Shown in pieces: positions 45,127-57,071 of a DNA stretch of 64,000 nt. The notes beneath the pieces were generated by a model, which saw nothing but the letters and a program-made list of their open reading frames with translations, had not been told where the DNA came from and did not search any database. Each line of letters opens with the position of its first letter. The first letter of the stretch is position 1. The stretch covers positions 22,942,152 through 23,006,151 of the forward strand of contig NC_133536.1 of the NCBI RefSeq assembly GCF_048544455.1, in the 5' to 3' direction. Source of the stretch: Silene latifolia. Its lineage: Eukaryota; Streptophyta; Magnoliopsida; Caryophyllales; Caryophyllaceae. The position numbers were made by a program, and so were the translations under genes.

Positions 45127-48100
45127 GGAATTTATTTTCGCAGTACACATTTTACTCATTTCAGTACTTTTTGCACCTTATTTTCCATTTGTATACCCCT
45201 AGTCAGAAAAAAGCTCTAACCCTAAATCCCTCGGCCAGTAACTATGAAACGTTGTGCCAAATCAATCAAAATTGTCAATTCTAGATGATAGCTTGAATAT
45301 AGCACAACTAATTAATACGTTAATTATGATCTATTAATCAAGTCAATTTTGTTTCTGATTTTTATTTAGAAAATTTATTTTTAATTAGGCTTTGTGGTAA
45401 TTTTGGGTTGTTGGGTAGAAGTGGGTCAGCGACAACAGCGGTGGACCCGGTGGTGGCCTAACGACGAGGGTAGCACAAGGGGACGACGATACCTAGATAA
45501 GCACGAGGTAGCGTTATGTGGGTTTCTTATAGGATATGGTGGGCCGGTGATTGTCGGGCGGATAAGGTGGCAAGACTGGTTGTAACACCCCGTAATTTCG
45601 GACCGTTATTATTTTGCGAAAGTAATTTATTAATCAAGTAAAATTTGATATTAATGTATTTGAAGTAATAATAATTCAAAGAAATATAATTTTATTATAT
45701 TTTGAAGAAAAGTATTTATTTTGATAGTTTTGAAATGCTTAAAAATAGTTTAAACCGTGTAAAAACTTTTTATTTCGAAATAAGGGCATATCGGGGAAAA
45801 ATGACGACTCTTTTGAAAATTGGGCAAACGATTTTGGAAATGGGTCGTATGAGTATTCAATTTTCTTGTAATCTCGTGTTTAAGAACTTTGGTCTTGTCG
45901 GAATTTGTGTTTGACAAACGGTTCTAATTGTTATCGAAACGAGCCAAAACCGACTCGTAAAATCCCAACTAAAACCCGCTCCCTTCCTCCTTTCCTTTCC
46001 TTTCCCGCGGCACCTCCCTTCCCCTTCCTTTTTTTTCTGATTTTTCTTTTCCTTCTTCATTTTCTTGAACCTTCTACCAAAAACCACCATTTTCATCTTA
46101 ATCCAAGCTAAATTCATCATAATTTCTTCGTTTCTTGTCGGATTTTCGCATAATTTATATTTTCGGAATCCTCTCTTCAAGATCTACATCCTAGTATGTT
46201 TTAATTTCAGTTTTCTTGATGTTGTTTTAAGACGAATTTGGACATATTTCGGTTTTTATACTTATAATTGTGTTTTTATTGTTTATTTAGGTGAAGATTT
46301 GGAAGACGAGTTTGGGGACTCGTATATTGTTAAAGATAGTGGCTAGTTGTATGTTAGGGTTTGGTATTCAAGGTGCTAATTGCTCATTTTCTAGCTTAAG
46401 GTAACATATTTCGAGTTACTCGACGAATAATCGTCACATTCTTTGCTTTTTGTATGTTTTTGTGATTTTTGTTTGAGTAGTAAATTTTCACATGATAAAA
46501 TGGGTTGCATGCATGTCTAATGCTTGTCTTTTGTTAGTTTAAGTTAACATATTAGTATAGGAATGATTAATTGATGTTTCAGACGATGTTAAACTGAACA
46601 AAAATGGAGAAATGGAGGGACGGGGGTGGCGGCAAAGCGAGTTCCGGCGAGTCCAGCAGGCCACGGCGCCTTGGGGTTGGCCCGGGTTGGCCCGTTGCTT
46701 GTTTCGCGGATTTTCATGCATTACTTGTAGTTTCGGGTTTATTAATGATATGTTTAGTAAAAGTAACATGTGGGTAGTCTTAGGAAATGAATAAGGTTAG
46801 TAGTAAATAAAATTTTGATGATGAAGTATGCTTATTATGGTAGTTGACACATGTTAGGTTAGATTATAAAATGAAATTGTAATGAATAGGCTCAAAATGA
46901 ATTTTATAGCAATAATTGCAATGTTTTGATGATTGTGCAAAAATCGAGCCTTAGTCCCTTTGACTAATTCGATGTCAGTCAATTGAGTGATTGGTCAGCC
47001 GCAATTTAACCCGTACCTGTCGCAGGACTGGGGTTGCGGGTAAAAATTCGGTTGGATGAAATTTTGTATGAATTGGATAATCGGCCTTTTTCTTGTTTTA
47101 GGCCATTTATTAAGTTTTTAGTTCACATGTGATGTTGGTTGAATTTAATAGTTTCTTATATTGTAAAAACGGCCTTAGATTCCCTGAAACCTTTAATATT
47201 GTTAAAATTGCTAGAATTGGAATGGGTATTGAATATTTCTTGCAGGTTGTTGTGTTTGTCATAGATAGGTCTTTATAGTCTTTGACGAGTATATGTTCAC
47301 TGCTTAATAGCCTTTGTGTTCCTGACTTGGTGGGATTATATCCAAGTTGGGGCATGACCTCGTTACTTATTTTGATAGTAAGTGGTCAGCTTAAGTACTA
47401 GCCAACCCTTTGGTGGACTTCTTAGGGTACTCACTTTGTTTTAGAAAAATTGTGGGTCTTGGGTGCGGTGGTGTGTATCCGCATGTCTAGGTCTGCGCAG
47501 ATTTTAGGCTAGGGTTGTGTTGTGTCTTGTCCATGTTTTGATAGAACCGCTGAGCCAAGATACCGGTTCGATTACCTTCCCTACCTCGTGGTATAGACTC
47601 GAGTTACAGAGTGACTATTGACGGTGCTATGAACTTATGCCTGTCTTTGATATATTGCTCTTTCTTGTATGGTGATTTTATGAATTGTAATAGGTGAGAT
47701 GTAAGCCGGTTACAATTGATAAAGTTTGGATTACTGCTTGTTATATGTTTCACATGATAGTTTAATTTGGTCAGTTTAGTATTCATATGTTAGAATACTT
47801 GATAATTAGATTGTTTATCATGTTGTTTACATGTTACACTACATGTTACATTAAAAATGACATTTCGTGGCTGGGAGGACTCGAAGTTACTCCCCACTGA
47901 ATTGTGGCTTTCGTGTTTGTATAAAATGCGATTGACAGGTTGAAGATGATTAGATGGGGTACACAGACGAGCTAGTGAGCAAAAGAACCTTGGACCTAGT
48001 TTGGCTATTTTTGTAGTAAACCTTTAAATAGTTGGTTGTGTATATATTTTGAAGGGACATATGTCTCCCTCTTTTGTTTTGGTTTGTATCACTATATTTT

Positions 48101-48747
48101 CTTATCTTTAGTTATGTTATGTAAATTAGTTCATTAGCTTTTGCAGGTTTTGGGCACTCTTAGGTTGGAAATGTTTGTGAATGGTTTAGGAAAGGTTTTG
48201 AAATTACAGGTTTTATCTAGTTGAACCAATTACAAACATATCCTGTCAGTTTTTCCGTAGAATTTACGCCTTTATCTTTTGCTAGAAATGAGGGTGTCAC
48301 ACTGGTGGTGATGATATGGGGGACGGGGGACGAGTAGCTTTAGGATGGACGGGTGCAGGTTTAATGGCAGGTGGAGTAGTGGCTGAGAGGTAGGAGATTG
48401 TTGGGGTAGTAGGCGTAGTACTGACTACTGATGGTGTACTACATTGTTTCAGTAATTTTCATTTTTTTTCAAAAAAATTTTTAATTCAATTCTTAAAGAT
48501 TGGAAATAATATTATCAACGTAACTTCTTCTCATTGTCGTTGATAACGGTGGTACAAGGGTGGTTGACGCTGGTGGTTGATGACGGTGGTATAAGCTTTG
48601 TGAAATTAGAGGGGAATGAATGTTTGAAATTAGAGAGAATATATTAGAGAGAGGTTAGAGAGAGAGAGTGGTAGGAGAAATGAGAGGGGTATAACTGTCA
48701 ACAACGTACTAAGATGAGTAAAATGCGTACTGCGAAAATCAGCACCC
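45127..48747. mobile_element. TIR element (Mutator-like?) split by a solo LTR
   Basis: TTTTCGCAGTACACATTTTA near 45134 pairs with an inverted TAAAATGCGTACTGCGAAAA near 48719-48738. ATTAAAAAC (45118-45126) and ATTAAAAAT (48748-48756) look like a 9 bp target duplication with one change, as Mutator-like elements make. Without the inserted LTR it is about 0.9 kb. The interior has a G-rich stretch (GGTGGTTGATGACGGTGGT). No transposase. Confidence 0.7.
45581..48301 (+). mobile_element. Solo LTR nested in the TIR element
   Basis: Starts TGTAACACCCCGTAATTTCG and ends GAGGGTGTCACA, with CTGGT on both sides (45576-45580 and 48302-48306). 2.72 kb. Same family as 38801-41829, with several length differences between the copies. 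No internal coding region. Confidence 0.87.
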
Positions 48748-48810
48748 ATTAAAAATTAGTAGTAGTATCTCTTATTTATGGTATAGAATTAATATGATAT
48801 AATCAATCAA

Positions 48811-49540
48811 TCAATACTATATACTAAGGCCCTGTTCTTTTGGACTTAAAGTCACTTAATATAAGTTCACTTCAGATCCTATAAGTTCAGTTCAGTTCAG
48901 ATCCTATAAGTTCAGTTCAGATCCTATAAGTTCGATTCGATTCGAATCCTATAAGTTCGATTCGATCTTATAAGTTCGATTCGAGATCCTATAAGTCCAT
49001 TCGATTCGAGATCCTATAAGTTCGATTCGATTCGAGATCCTATAAGTTCGATTCGGATCTTATACCTCACTTAATTTAAGTTCACTTCGATCCTATAAGT
49101 TCGATTCGAGATCCTATAAGTTCGATTCGATTCGAGATCCTATAAGTTCGATTCGATTCGAGATCCAATAAGTTCAGTTCAGATCCTATAAGTTCAGTTC
49201 AGATCAGATAAGTTTCAGTCCAAAAGAACAGGGCCTAAATCCAGAAACCAAGGGACTTCGATGTAATTAAAGAAAGTTATACAAATTAATTATACTATAT
49301 AGTTTTAAATCACTAGCACCGTGTGATAGACCCGATTAAGGGATCTCAATGCAAATATTATATAGTTTGAGTTAAAATTAAATTATATAGAAACTTGGTA
49401 ATTTTCCTAAACATTTGTAAGAGACTAAAACATGGTCAATTTTCTTAAAATAAATTAATTAATTAAGATGATCAATTTCCTTAAAATAAAATAATTAATT
49501 AAGTAGAGGTAGCTCGGGTGAAGCCGGGCACCAATACTAG
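48811..49540 (+). mobile_element. Non-autonomous Helitron interrupted by a Tourist-like MITE
   Basis: Starts TCAATACTATATACTAA after an A and, beyond the MITE, continues ATCCAGAAACCAAGGGACTT, a common plant Helitron 5' style. It ends with a GCTCGG/CCGGGC hairpin, CACCAATA and CTAG before a T. No Rep/helicase coding. Confidence 0.75.
48828..49235. mobile_element. Tourist-like MITE with internal CCTATAAGTTCGATTCG repeats
   Basis: Termini GGCCCTGTTCTTTTGGACT and AGTCCAAAAGAACAGGGCC are perfect inverted copies. TAA flanks both sides (48825-48827 and 49236-49238). The interior is made of about 16 irregular 17-27 bp units (ATCCTATAAGTTCGATTCGA). 408 bp. Confidence 0.9.
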
Positions 49541-49729
49541 TTATGATATAATGTGAAGATCAGGACCAATCATAGAGTATTTCACTTAGGCGAAATTTTT
49601 TTAGAGAGCTCTTATTCTTTTAGTAGAAGAGGATATAGAAAGAAAGTTAATTCGAAAGGTATTGCCAAAGTACGAGAGTAGCATGATAAATTTCCGTAAA
49701 ATTTAACCAAAATCTGGCGGGCAAATAAA

Positions 49730-49935
49730 AAACATCACAAATTCTTGTTTGTGACGGCACATATCCGTCACTCTTGAGTGACAGATACCATTTTACCTCA
49801 CAAAGTACCCACTTTTTCTCTCTCTGCAACACTATTCATGTGGTCCCCTTTCTCCACTAACCCATTTTGTTACCATTTTATCTCACAAAATATCTGCCAC
49901 AAATGGTAACCCTTCACAAGGGAGACCAATTGAAA
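49730..49935. mobile_element. MITE of the TTGTGACGG family (copy 2)
   Basis: AATTCTTGTTTGTGACGGCA at the left; CACAAATGGTAACCCTTCAC then AAGGGAGACCAATTG at the right. CATTTTACCTCACAAAGTAC and CATTTTATCTCACAAAATAT form an internal direct repeat. Confidence 0.6.
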
Positions 49936-49983
49936 AAACATATACTCTTCATCTTATTTATTTTTGAGTAAAAAACAAACATA

Positions 49984-50465
49984 CCTGGATCGTGAATCCA
50001 TTTTTGAAATAATGGTCAAAAATAAAATATTTGTCGTTTTGGGTCGGTTTTGAAAATATTTGTCAAAATTGTGTCCACGTAGGCTCGGGATTTCTGGACC
50101 TAAAACACGCCACTACCAATGACGTGTTTATAATGAGTAGGGAAAGAAACTTCATTAAAAAATAGACTAAAATAAACACGCCATTGGGAATGACGGGTTT
50201 CGGAGGGGGAACACGCCACCCCCTATGGCGTGTCTTATGTAATTTTTTTTTTTTTTTTTTTTTTTAAAAAAAATTGTTGTAAAGACACGTCACTGCTAAT
50301 GGTGTGTTTCCTTCACAAAACACGTCATTAGTAGTGGCGTGTTTCAGGTCTAGAAATCCCGTGCCTACGTAAACACTATTTTGATAAATATTTTCAAACC
50401 GACCCAAAACGACAAATATTTTATTTTTGACCATTATTTAAAAAATGGACTCCTGAATCGTTAAT
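49984..50465. mobile_element. Long-armed foldback element
   Basis: About 130 bp arms: AATAATGGTCAAAAATAAAA, TATTTGTCGTTTTGGGTCGG, CGGGATTTCTGGACCT on the left are all repeated inverted on the right (to about 50450). The centre holds about seven short ACACGCCAY...GACGTGTTT motifs and a poly-T run near 50237. Non-coding. Confidence 0.8.
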
Positions 50466-51189
50466 TAAGTTTTAACCTTGTGGTGGTAATTGAAAGCGGT
50501 AAAAAACAGCACACGCAAGTGGAACAGAGAGGTCAGGCACGTGACAGGGGTAATGACAGTAAGAAAATGTACTATATATACCAAGTAGCAAGATCTTATC
50601 AGTGAAAGAGATCAAATAGTAGTACGGTAAAAAATGATATCATGGTCCAGAAGCCTAACCTATCTTGGCTAATCTATACGGAGTACTCCATATCTTTGTG
50701 ATTGAGCTACGTGACTACATCTAACAAATCAGTCAAATCTATCTACCAAATTTTGTCCATCAATACCTCATTATGATTGTGTTACATACTTGTACATGAT
50801 ACGTACATCACCACTGCAAAGCTCAACTTGTGACCTCTCACAAACTCAACTCGACTTTTCCCCACTTGCCACTTTTTTTTTTTTTTTTTTGATCGCATAA
50901 ACCGGATATGTTCGTCATAAATAAGAACTTGTGTTTACTTATTTTAATAATTTTTTTCCAACTTTTTATAAAAAAAATTTCATGATTTTCGTTTTGTAAA
51001 TCTCACATATGACCCATATGCGTTTAAGTGGAAAATTTTGTATGATATATGGAGATTTGGTCTCCCTTAATACGATCGTATCCGTTTTTAAGTGAAAAAT
51101 CTCATATGATATATGGAAATTTGGTCTTCCTTGAGATGGTAATATCAGTTTCATATGACATAGAAGTTTGGTATCCCTTAAAACGGATA

Positions 51190-51321
51190 GGTTAAATACT
51201 AAACCTAATAGGTGGATGAGGCGATAGTTTATCATTCTCTACACATTTTGCTTTAGGTTAAATACTAAACCTAATAGGTGGATGAGGCGATAGTTTATCA
51301 TTCTCTACGCATTTTGCTTTT
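51190..51321. repeat. 66 bp tandem duplication
   Basis: GGTTAAATACTAAACCTAAT at 51190 recurs at 51256, and the two 66 bp units differ at a single site in the part compared (CACATT/CGCATT). Very recent. Confidence 0.9.
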
Positions 51322-51392
51322 TGTATCATATTTCTATTTGACCCATTTTATTGTTTAAGATAGTTATGTCTGCCTTAAAAAGGATGCTCCAT

Positions 51393-51562
51393 TTTTTTTA
51401 TTTTATTTTTAATGTTTTTTCCTTATGACCCGAGGCTGACAGGCTCGAAGTCTATTAGGAATGGACTCAGGCCAAGAATGCTCCACAAGATTTTGCTCTT
51501 GGGAAGGCTTGAACCTGAGTCTCCTGGGTATTTCACCCAAGTTTCAATTAGTCTTGCTGAAG
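51393..51562 (-). mobile_element. tRNA-derived SINE, minus strand
   Basis: Minus-strand AGACTCAGGTTCAAGCCTTC holds a B-box (GGTTCAAGCC). It ends in an A-rich tail (T/AT-rich at 51393-51420 on the plus strand). CCATTCCTAATAGACTTCGAG and GCCTGTCAGCC follow in the body. No clear target duplication. Confidence 0.6.
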
Positions 51563-51725
51563 ACGGGTCGGAGCAAGTGACGGATAATGTCACTCACAAA
51601 ACGAATAGGGGGGACAAGGTGGGGGCACCACATGTGCTTCCCTCTCTTCTCTATTTGGGTCATTTATGAGGGAAAATGGTATCCGTCACTTTACGTGCCG
51701 TCACAAATGAGATTTTGTGATTTTT
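51555..51725. mobile_element. MITE of the TTGTGACGG family (copy 3)
   Basis: GAGCAAGTGACGGATAATGT at the left and GCCGTCACAAATGAGATTTT at the right are inverted. CACTCACAAAACG near the left arm matches the family. Confidence 0.6.
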
Positions 51726-51923
51726 TTTTCTTTTTGGTTTAAGGCAAAAGTAGATAGGCTATTAAATAGCCATGGCAGTGTAGCTAAAGGTGTCGTCACT
51801 ACTTGAAAGTGTGGTACCTTGTGTGCATAGGCAACTCAGGATTTCAGGAACTGCTTGTAATTTTCCCGGGAAACGACGGAACGAATATTATTTGCTCTCG
51901 TTAAAGCGTCAACGTCTATAATA

Positions 51924-52183
51924 CTTCCTCCATTTCATTTAATTCCATACATTTGCTTTATACACGTATATCAATGCTCGTTTTCTTTTGTTCATATCTT
52001 TAGTTACATATTAGTAAAAATTATAAAAATTTATTATTTACAATGTACTCGGTAAGACAATTAAAACAAGATCTCACATGATTATATTTTATGCTATATA
52101 TTAGAAGTTGTATCGAAAATTCTCCCTACCTGTGAATAGTGCTCAAAAAGGGAAATGTATGGAATTAAATGAAATGGAGGAAG
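51924..52183. mobile_element. Stowaway MITE
   Basis: CTTCCTCCATTTCATTTAAT at the left and its inverted copy ending GAAATGGAGGAAG at the right extend to about 34 bp of near-perfect TIR. TA flanks both ends (51922-51923 and 52184-52185). 260 bp. Confidence 0.9.
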
Positions 52184-52195
52184 TATAACACAAAT

Positions 52196-52376
52196 TAAAA
52201 TGACGGAGGGTATCCGTCGCAAGCTTGTGACGGGTACCGTTTTCTCTCACAAAATACTCATTGAAAGGTGCGCGGAAAGCACATGGGGGCTGCCCCACCT
52301 TATCCCCTCTCCCTTTTAAAAAGAGGTCACAAGCTTGTACGGGATTAACCCGTCACAAGCAAGACCAGTTGTATAA
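52196..52376. mobile_element. MITE of the TTGTGACGG family (copy 4)
   Basis: ATCCGTCGCAAGCTTGTGAC and the right-hand AACCCGTCACAAGCAAGACC; TTTTCTCTCACAAAATACTC in the body. Confidence 0.6.
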
Positions 52377-52713
52377 CACAATGCCTTCCCAAATTTGGCC
52401 TCACTTTAATTACCTTTGTTGGTGATTTCAATCCTAATATTTTCTATGAAAAATAATAATATGACTCGACCCACAATAGAATTGATCCAATTCGAATATG
52501 AACATATATTTGAAATGACTCGCGTAAAAATTGGAATCATATGATCCGTTAACATGTTTAAATCCAAGAGTAAGTTAAAACTCATCGATAAAATATACAA
52601 AGGTCGACATGAAACGAAAACTTGGAAAAAAAATATTCTCGTAGTTATTTTTTCTTTTTATTGTCTCTTAACATATTTGACCCACTTTTTTTAGCAATCC
52701 TCTTGTATATCCA

Positions 52714-52919
52714 GCAGTGGCGGTTATGACGGGGTGTAGGGGATTCACCCGCACCCCCTTTGTCAAACATAAATACAAATTTGTTTGGTAAATGAGCATA
52801 TAAATTATGTTGGTTTAATGGTTTGTGACATGTTTTCTCACCTTAATGGTATAACTTGATTTTTCGTTGTAAAAATTTTTTACGCATTCTCATCTATCAA
52901 ATCCTAGAATCGCTCCTGA
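52714..52919. mobile_element. Small hAT-like MITE
   Basis: Left CAGTGGCGGTTATGACGGGG and right TCCTAGAATCGCTCCTG. ATATCCAG / ATATTAAG beside them agree at 6 of 8 positions, a decayed 8 bp duplication. The ends are related to those of 8117-9352 (TCCTAGATTCG). Confidence 0.55.
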
Positions 52920-52963
52920 TATTAAGAGAATAAAAATTCTCAAACATTTTCTCTCCAAAAGAA

Positions 52964-53855
52964 TCTTATCTTAATAAAAATAAGAACATTTAAAGGATTT
53001 ATGTGCAGCCACTTCATCATAGCAAGTTTTTTTAAAAAAAAATTCCAAAAATACGGGTCCCACAGAGAAAACTACGGAATTAATTACAAAATAACGTATG
53101 TTCTGATGTTATTTGCGAAATTGTTCGGAACGTACTAATTTAATTATTCGAATACAACAACTAATGTAGTCTACCATGAAATTTTCCAACATTTGGAATG
53201 ATATTAGACTATTTTCGTTAATTCTACAATTATGTTTCTTCAATTTGATTGTAAACTCTTTTCAAATTTGATAACTATTTCCATTTTATAGCGATATTTA
53301 TATTGTTTGCTTTTTATTATTTCCCATATATTGTATTTATTATATACTATATACTACTCCCTCCATACCACACCAATGGTAACATTGACTTTTTCACACT
53401 TGTCGAGACACGTTTTGCAACGTGAATATCTTTAGTTACATATGATTAAAATTTATAAAAATTTGATATTCTTATAGCATTCATGACGATAAATCAAACA
53501 AGATCTCACATGACTATATTTTGTCTTATAGATTAAGAATAATATCGAAGTTTCTCTACGACCATGAATAGTGCCAAGATTCTCAATGTTACCATTGGTG
53601 TGGTATGGAGGGAGTATATACTATATACTATATTTCATGTTACAACACCGAATTTGTGGGGTTTATATCACATATTTAAAACATGTGCAAGTTTCAATCC
53701 TTGCAAATTTAGCACGTGTTTTATTCTATTATCAATATATAAAAGAAATACAAATTAAAATATCCATGCATATTACTTAACATTTTTTAAATATTTACAG
53801 TGATTTCAGTGATTATAAATTCATACCCGTGCAAATTGCACGGGTTGAAAACTAG
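52964..53855 (+). mobile_element. Non-autonomous Helitron containing a Stowaway MITE
   Basis: Starts TCTTATCTTAATAAAAATAA after an A and ends CTAG before a T. The hairpin CCCGTGCA-AAT-TGCACGGG precedes it. Its ends match those of 42984-43916, so both are one family. Confidence 0.87.
53357..53614. mobile_element. Stowaway MITE nested in the Helitron
   Basis: CTCCCTCCATACCACACCAA at the left and its exact inverted copy at the right (TIR about 34 bp, CAATGGTAACATTG / CAATGTTACCATTG). TA flanks both ends. 258 bp. Confidence 0.93.
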
Positions 53856-54337
53856 TTTGCTTTAATAAGGAAACAAAACTTTCTTTTTATTAAATTGTTA
53901 TCTTTTGATTAACATATAATTTTTTAATCACTATAATATTTTTTGAACTAATTTATATTCATTTAATTAAAATTAAACAAAACTGGGGTATAAATCTAAA
54001 AATTTGTATATGAAAAACTTATAAATTGATATTATTAGTTTCGTATAACAAACATTAACATGTACTTAATTAGTATAAAAAAAATTATGAACTGAAATTA
54101 TTAATTTCATGAAAACAAAATTCATTAAAACTATTTGAGAAAATTTATAAATTGGAATTATTTATTATTTACGGAGTATGTGGTAAAAAAAGTTTCATTA
54201 AAATACATTTTTCATGACTCTACTCAATTCTTTTGATTAGTTTTCCATTTCATTTTTTATTCTCATATTAAAATATGAAAAATTAATTATGTGTCAATTT
54301 AATATTCATAAATAAAACATTTATTATTATAAAGTAA

Positions 54338-54379
54338 TTGAACTATATACCGTGCATGCATGCACGGGATTCATACTAG
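54338..54379 (+). mobile_element. 3' terminus of another Helitron
   Basis: CCGTGCATGCATGCACGG hairpin, GATTCATA and CTAG before a T. No matching 5' TC terminus was identified; it may lie between 53856 and here or left of 52964, with the other Helitron nested in it. Confidence 0.6.
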
Positions 54380-54973
54380 TTCGTTATCAAATAAACTTTC
54401 TGTTTTAGTTTGTTTCTAGTTAGGTATTTGGCCGAATAAGCCTCACTTTCTCGGTACAACGAGTAGGTCTGCTTTGAGACGTTCTCAACATAAAACAAGA
54501 AAATGTTGATATTTTTAATAGAAACTAATCATAATAATAAAATGTTATAATTAAAGTTGTCAACAAATTGACCCGGAATTTCCCGATCAAGTGAAGTTTA
54601 TTGATTGGAAACATACTATGAGGGTTGATATGCTTTGTTATCTATAACGTGCACTCATTGTAGTAATATTTTAAAGAAATATTTACATTTTATAGATGAT
54701 TATATATTTGTCCGTTTTATTTCCGACGGAAAAGATCCGTCTATAACGTGCACTCATTGTAAATAAGTCGAATTGAATGGGGCTTTACATGGTAGTGAAG
54801 ACGGTGGACAATACACGAAAGTCAAAGCGGTGCATGGGAATTTCACGTGCGGCTTTTAAGCTGGGCTCGTATTCGTAATACAAACAATCACACTTCATTC
54901 CAACCCAACATTGATATTCGCTTTCACATAGAATCTTTGTTCTTCGTCAATTCACATGAACCCTAATTCTCAT
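54380..54973. other. Intergenic with a 22 bp direct repeat
   Basis: TCTATAACGTGCACTCATTG occurs at about 54641 and again at about 54741. Nothing else recognised. Confidence 0.5.
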
Positions 54974-55158
54974 TTCAGACGGATTATTCCGTCTGAAGCT
55001 TTTAGACAGTTTTATGTGACCATTTTTATGATAAAATATAATTGTTTAAACCGAGTGACATTTTTATGGCAAAATATTACCATTTAAACTAGATTATATT
55101 TAACTATAAATAGGTTACATATAACTTGTCTGAATCCTTTAGACGAAATAACCGTATG
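54974..55158. mobile_element. Inverted-repeat MITE
   Basis: TTCAGACGGATTATTCCGTC plus TTTTAGACAGTT at the left pairs with AACTTGTCTGAATCCTTTAG plus ACGAAATAACCGTATGAA at the right. Arms are about 38 bp with some mismatches. Confidence 0.65.
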
Positions 55159-57071
55159 AAGGAAGACCTGCTGTCGTGAAATCAATAAATTTGACTTCTT
55201 TATTTTATGCCAGCTTCTCATGTCTAGATGCCCATACAATACAAGAGAAACTAGTCAAAGTCTAGCCCAGGCGCAGTTCTGCATCTCCAATGTTTCACTG
55301 GGAAGATGTAGTCTGGGCCTGGTGTTACAGAAGAAGGCCTAGCCCAGCTGAAGTCCATGATTGGTGTCATACAAAAATCGGTAGCCCGTTGATAGATACT
55401 CCCTCCGTTTCTGTTATTTGTTTGCCTATTATTTCAGTTAATTGTTTGTCTTTCTATTTTAGGAATGCTTTTGATAGGTAGTTGAATCTTCCACACTCAA
55501 TTTGGTCTACTTGTCATCTAATAATTGACGCCCTCCTCTTTCATTGGTCTTTGTGCCAAAATCAAATACAAACGAATGAAAGGATGAAAGAAGTATATCG
55601 ATAATGTGAGAGTTAAAGCCTAGACCAGTACATGATGTATTCGAACCAGACCACGAGCAACCACCTCAATTATAAAATGTATATCCATCTTTATATGCGT
55701 GGTGTGTTAGTGTTATGCTAAATTGATAAAAGTAGGTTTCGAATACAGCATGAGTCAACTACAATATTATCGACACCGGACACCCTTACATTTAGCTTCA
55801 GCAGTAAAATAATATAAGGTGAAATGACTCTTGGACGAATAAAATATATATCAAGTTGTCTCTTGGAAATGTAGTTGTCGAATGTGGATCGGCGAGTGTC
55901 ACGAGTTAGGACACTTATTTCAATCGCGTCTATATAGCCATGTAGGAATTAGGAAACAAGCTAAGTTGCCTTCGAGTCTTCGACGCTGTAGGTGAAGGTC
56001 GTATAAAATGGTCTCTTGAACGAAATAGAATATACATTTTAGGATAGGCATGTGATTCTCATTTGGGTGTTGTATTAACCTTATGCTTAGTCGTGATATT
56101 TTTAGGATAAAGCTTGGTATCACAGTTTTCACGACGTATTTTGTGCTGTGATTATTATAAAGCTTCTACAAATTACAAATTAGTTCTTTTCTAATTTGGG
56201 TTTAAAAATTCTAACTTTAATTAACATCTAACACACGGATTCATATTGTAAGCCTTAGTGGTATATAAGTGTTGAAAGGTGTCTTGTCGTGCTCTTACCC
56301 AAACTCAAAATTGTCATGATTCCCGGATTTCGCTAATAGATTTGAAAGATTCGAAGGTCAAGTATGCACAACTACGCACGAACCTTATGTTATTATGGTA
56401 ATGCCACTCACGTGTCTATTATGACCAATCAAGTGGGTTGACCCGATCCGACAAGTAGAACATTTTTTCATGAGAACGTCTAGCCCGCAGTCCAATCCGA
56501 CCCTCCATTTGAGGCAATTTTGGGTCATTCTCCCCTAGTATGACCCGCTCAAAAGAGTCTTAGTTCAACGCTTGCCCAACAAGCCTAAACCCTCCCCCAC
56601 GAGCAAGTCAAGGCCAAATCGACCCTATTCCACCGGCCCTCCCCAGTCCCCATAGTTCGATTCAGGGTTCAGTGGCCCAAGCCCACTCCAACCCTAGGCC
56701 ACATCTACACGTGTCACACTTGTGCTCATTTTTGTAACGCTAGTCGATGTCGTCTTACGTACTGATCCGTGCCCCTCCATTCAATTGTGTTGGACTATTG
56801 GTATGTCGACAGCCCGAATCCCGGCGCAGTCGATTAGAACAAGGGAGAAAATTGGAAACGTAGAATAACATGAGTATTCATCACACTTACTTGGCGGCAC
56901 ATTTTAACTAACCACCGACACCTGACATGTGCAGGATTACCAACCTTGAACCAATCTCAAACACTTCAAAATTCCAATCAAATAAACCCAGAAAAATCAA
57001 AATCCAAAACCCTAATAATTCCCCAGAAATCCCCAATTCTTTTTGTGAAGATTATGTGAATCCAACCTAAT
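55159..57071. other. Intergenic and promoter of the PAT24-like gene
   Basis: No gene seen. A one-sided Stowaway-like end (CTCCCTCCGTTTCTGTTATT) is near 55400. A CAATC/AAACCCTAATAATTCCCC leader-like tract lies at about 56960-57071, directly before the start codon. Region 56440-56720 is locally G+C-richer with GACCCG motifs; origin unknown. Confidence 0.5.

Noticed and set aside
45394-45585. 63-codon frame with Trp/Arg-rich sequence
   Set aside because: It spans the junction between a TIR element and the inserted LTR, so it is chimeric by chance.
55290-55481. Small frame MFHWEDVVWAWCYRR...
   Set aside because: No family recognised, and it runs into a Stowaway-like end.
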